Origin: Pseudomonadota bacterium
GTDB lineage: Bacteria; Pseudomonadota; Alphaproteobacteria; Caulobacterales; Caulobacteraceae
Assembly: GCA_023436945.1 (NCBI GenBank)
Contig: JAEZHG010000097.1
Span: forward strand, 1 to 7,109
Length of the DNA stretch: 7,109 nt
Direction of reading: 5' to 3'
The notes under the pieces were generated by a model. It saw only the letters and a list, made by a program, of their open reading frames with translations. It was not told the DNA's origin and ran no database searches. This document shows positions 5,465 to 7,109 of the stretch, one piece after another. Position numbers and translations under genes: made by a program. How positions within the stretch are numbered: the first letter of the stretch is position 1; the number at the start of each line of letters is the position of its first letter.

Positions 5465-7109
5465 ATGCGTGACCGCCAGCCCCCCAGAACAGCAGCCCTT
5501 CGCCTGAAACTGATGGCGGGTGCGGCGCTGTTTGGCGTGCCCATGGCCGCTCTGCCTGCCGTGGCGCTGGCTCAAAACACAGATTCGCAAACGCCCCCGA
5601 CAGTCCAGATCAAAACCTCTGACGGCCTGACGCCGGACGCCCTGTATCTTGAGGCCAACAGCGCCCAGCGCGATGGCGATCTGGTTCAGGCCCAAGGCAC
5701 GCCCGAAGACCGCGTGTTCGCCCGTTTTCAGGAACATAATCTGCGCGCCGAAGAGGTCAGCTATGATCTCAAAACCGGCATCGCAGGGGCCAAGGGTCAG
5801 GTCGAGCTGATCGCGCCGGACGGTGCGGTTCTACATGCCAGCCAGCTTCAACTGACCGAAGACCTAAAAACCGGCATTGCACTTGATCTGGCGACCCGTT
5901 CGCCGGACGGTGCGACCCTGATGGCGGCATCGGCGGTGCGTCGCTCCGAGACTGTGGCGGAACTGAACCGCGTCGTCTTCGTGCCCTGCCCTGTCTGCGA
6001 GAACAATCCCGAAGACCAGCCGATCCTGACCTTCCAGGCCGAAAAGGCCATTCAGGACGAACAGCTTCGCGCCATTCTCTATCGCAATGTTGTGGTGCGT
6101 CTGGGCGGTGTTCCGGTCTTCTATACGCCGGTTATGGCCCACCCCGATCCGACCGTGGACCGCGCCTCCGGCTTCCTCATTCCCAGCATCGACCACGACG
6201 AAGCGCGCGGCATCTCTATCGAGATACCGTATCTGCACGTCGTTTCTCCGTCTGAAGACTGGCTGATCAATCCGCGACTGACGACCAGCATCGCGCCACT
6301 GCTGAACGCCCAATGGCGCCGCCGCTTCGAGAACGGCACGATGATTGTGCGCGGCGGCTACACCTATGCCCGCAACTTCGGCGACTTCGATCTGGATGGT
6401 GACGGCAAGGCCGAATCCAACGTCGATTTCGGCGACCGCACCCACCGTTCCTATGTACTAGCCCACGGCAAATTCGACCTGCAAGGTCCGTGGCGCTGGG
6501 GCTTCACAGCCGAGCGCGTGTCGGACAAGACCCTGTTTGATCGCTACGACGTCCGCGATCCCTATCAGGACAACGGCCTCTATTACGGCGACCGCCGCCG
6601 CCTGATCTCGCAGATCTATGCCGAGCGCCAGACCGAGCGTTCCTATCTGTCGGTTGCCGCCTTCTCGATCCAGAGCCTGCGCGTTGCGCGCTTTGACGCC
6701 ATCACCCCGGCGCTGAACGCTTTCGAATCGGACAACAGCCTGCCGCTGGTGGCACCGATTGTGGATGCGCGCTGGGAGCCGGAAAATCCGGTTTGGGGCG
6801 GTCGCCTGCGCCTGCGCGGCAGCGCCGTAGCCCTGACCCGCGACTCCTATGTCGGCTATCCGGTCCTGCATCCCGAAACCGCCGCCCCCGGTGTGACCGA
6901 CGGTCTTCCGGGCGTCGACAGCCGTCGCATCACGGGTCAGGTCGACTGGCGCCGCGTGTTCATCTCGCCCATCGGCATCCGTTACGAGCCGTTCGTTGAT
7001 CTGCGCGCCGATGTCTATTCGGTCGATGATCTGCCGCCGTTCCTGAATATCGACAACAAGATCATCAGCCGCGCCCGTACCAGCGCCGGTATCGATGTCT
7101 CCTATCCGC
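5465..7109 (+). CDS. lptD: LPS-assembly outer-membrane protein LptD, N-terminal part (truncated by window end)
   Basis: An open frame runs from the ATG at 5465 to the window edge (548 codons, no stop); the family is usually 700-800 residues, so the C-terminal barrel strands are missing. LptD forms the outer-membrane barrel plugged by LptE and inserts lipopolysaccharide into the outer leaflet. A signal peptide (residues 1-36, ending AVALA before QN) leads into a periplasmic beta-taco/OstA-like domain (about 50-210). Next come the family's GGVPVFYTPVMAHPDP (214-229) and RASGFLIPS (233-241), then amphipathic strands of the barrel. The only Cys visible are C175 and C178 (PCPVC), at the end of the beta-taco region. 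Residues 309-317 (DLDGDGKAE) resemble a calcium loop between two strands. GGGAAGA lies 4 nt before the ATG. With lptF and lptG just upstream, the cluster joins both ends of the LPS bridge. In many proteobacteria surA, pdxA and ksgA follow; that cannot be seen here. Confidence 0.95.
   Translation, partial: MRDRQPPRTAALRLKLMAGAALFGVPMAALPAVALAQNTDSQTPPTVQIKTSDGLTPDALYLEANSAQRDGDLVQAQGTPEDRVFARFQEHNLRAEEVSYDLKTGIAGAKGQVELIAPDGAVLHASQLQLTEDLKTGIALDLATRSPDGATLMAASAVRRSETVAELNRVVFVPCPVCENNPEDQPILTFQAEKAIQDEQLRAILYRNVVVRLGGVPVFYTPVMAHPDPTVDRASGFLIPSIDHDEARGISIEIPYLHVVSPSEDWLINPRLTTSIAPLLNAQWRRRFENGTMIVRGGYTYARNFGDFDLDGDGKAESNVDFGDRTHRSYVLAHGKFDLQGPWRWGFTAERVSDKTLFDRYDVRDPYQDNGLYYGDRRRLISQIYAERQTERSYLSVAAFSIQSLRVARFDAITPALNAFESDNSLPLVAPIVDARWEPENPVWGGRLRLRGSAVALTRDSYVGYPVLHPETAAPGVTDGLPGVDSRRITGQVDWRRVFISPIGIRYEPFVDLRADVYSVDDLPPFLNIDNKIISRARTSAGIDVSYP

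Noticed and set aside
1..7109. Mobile element, phage, toxin-antitoxin, CRISPR or defence system
   Set aside because: All substantial frames belong to housekeeping or envelope genes. I saw no transposase or integrase motifs, direct-repeat arrays, tRNA-like folds or composition shift.

Overview
The window reads as ordinary chromosomal DNA from an alphaproteobacterium. By-eye GC is roughly 60%, coding is dense, and the gene order (pepA-holC on one strand, divergent lptF-lptG-lptD on the other) resembles Caulobacterales such as Caulobacter, Brevundimonas or Asticcacaulis. The genus is an inference; no rRNA or other marker gene is present. I see no insertion sequence, phage gene, CRISPR array, tRNA or compositional break, and nothing that amounts to a new defence or mobile system.

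Layout. (1) 1-360, + strand: the last 39 codons of a probable ABC-F ATPase, overlapped by one base (TGATG) by a small DUF2164 gene. (2) 362-397: a strong hairpin with T-runs on both sides, serving the convergent genes on either flank. (3) 401-3010, - strand, transcribed from right to left: pepA (leucyl aminopeptidase), holC (DNA polymerase III chi), then two small Cys-rich lipoproteins related to the I78 peptidase-inhibitor family. Spacings of 28, -43 (overlap) and 24 nt suggest one operon ending at the shared terminator. (4) 3011-3167: the divergent control region between pepA and lptF. (5) 3168-7109, + strand: lptF, lptG (4-base ATGA overlap) and lptD, whose 3' end lies beyond the window.

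How the genes work together. LptF and LptG are the two membrane subunits of the LptB2FG exporter, which pulls lipopolysaccharide out of the inner membrane. LptD is the outer-membrane barrel that inserts it into the outer leaflet, so the right half of the window encodes both ends of the LPS transport bridge. The left-pointing cluster combines housekeeping functions (peptide turnover, clamp-loader accessory) with two envelope lipoproteins of unknown target. The points most worth a second look are the paired I78-like lipoproteins with an added CxxC, the non-ATG start of the upstream one, a calcium-loop-like segment in LptD, and the lack of a Shine-Dalgarno sequence in front of lptF.
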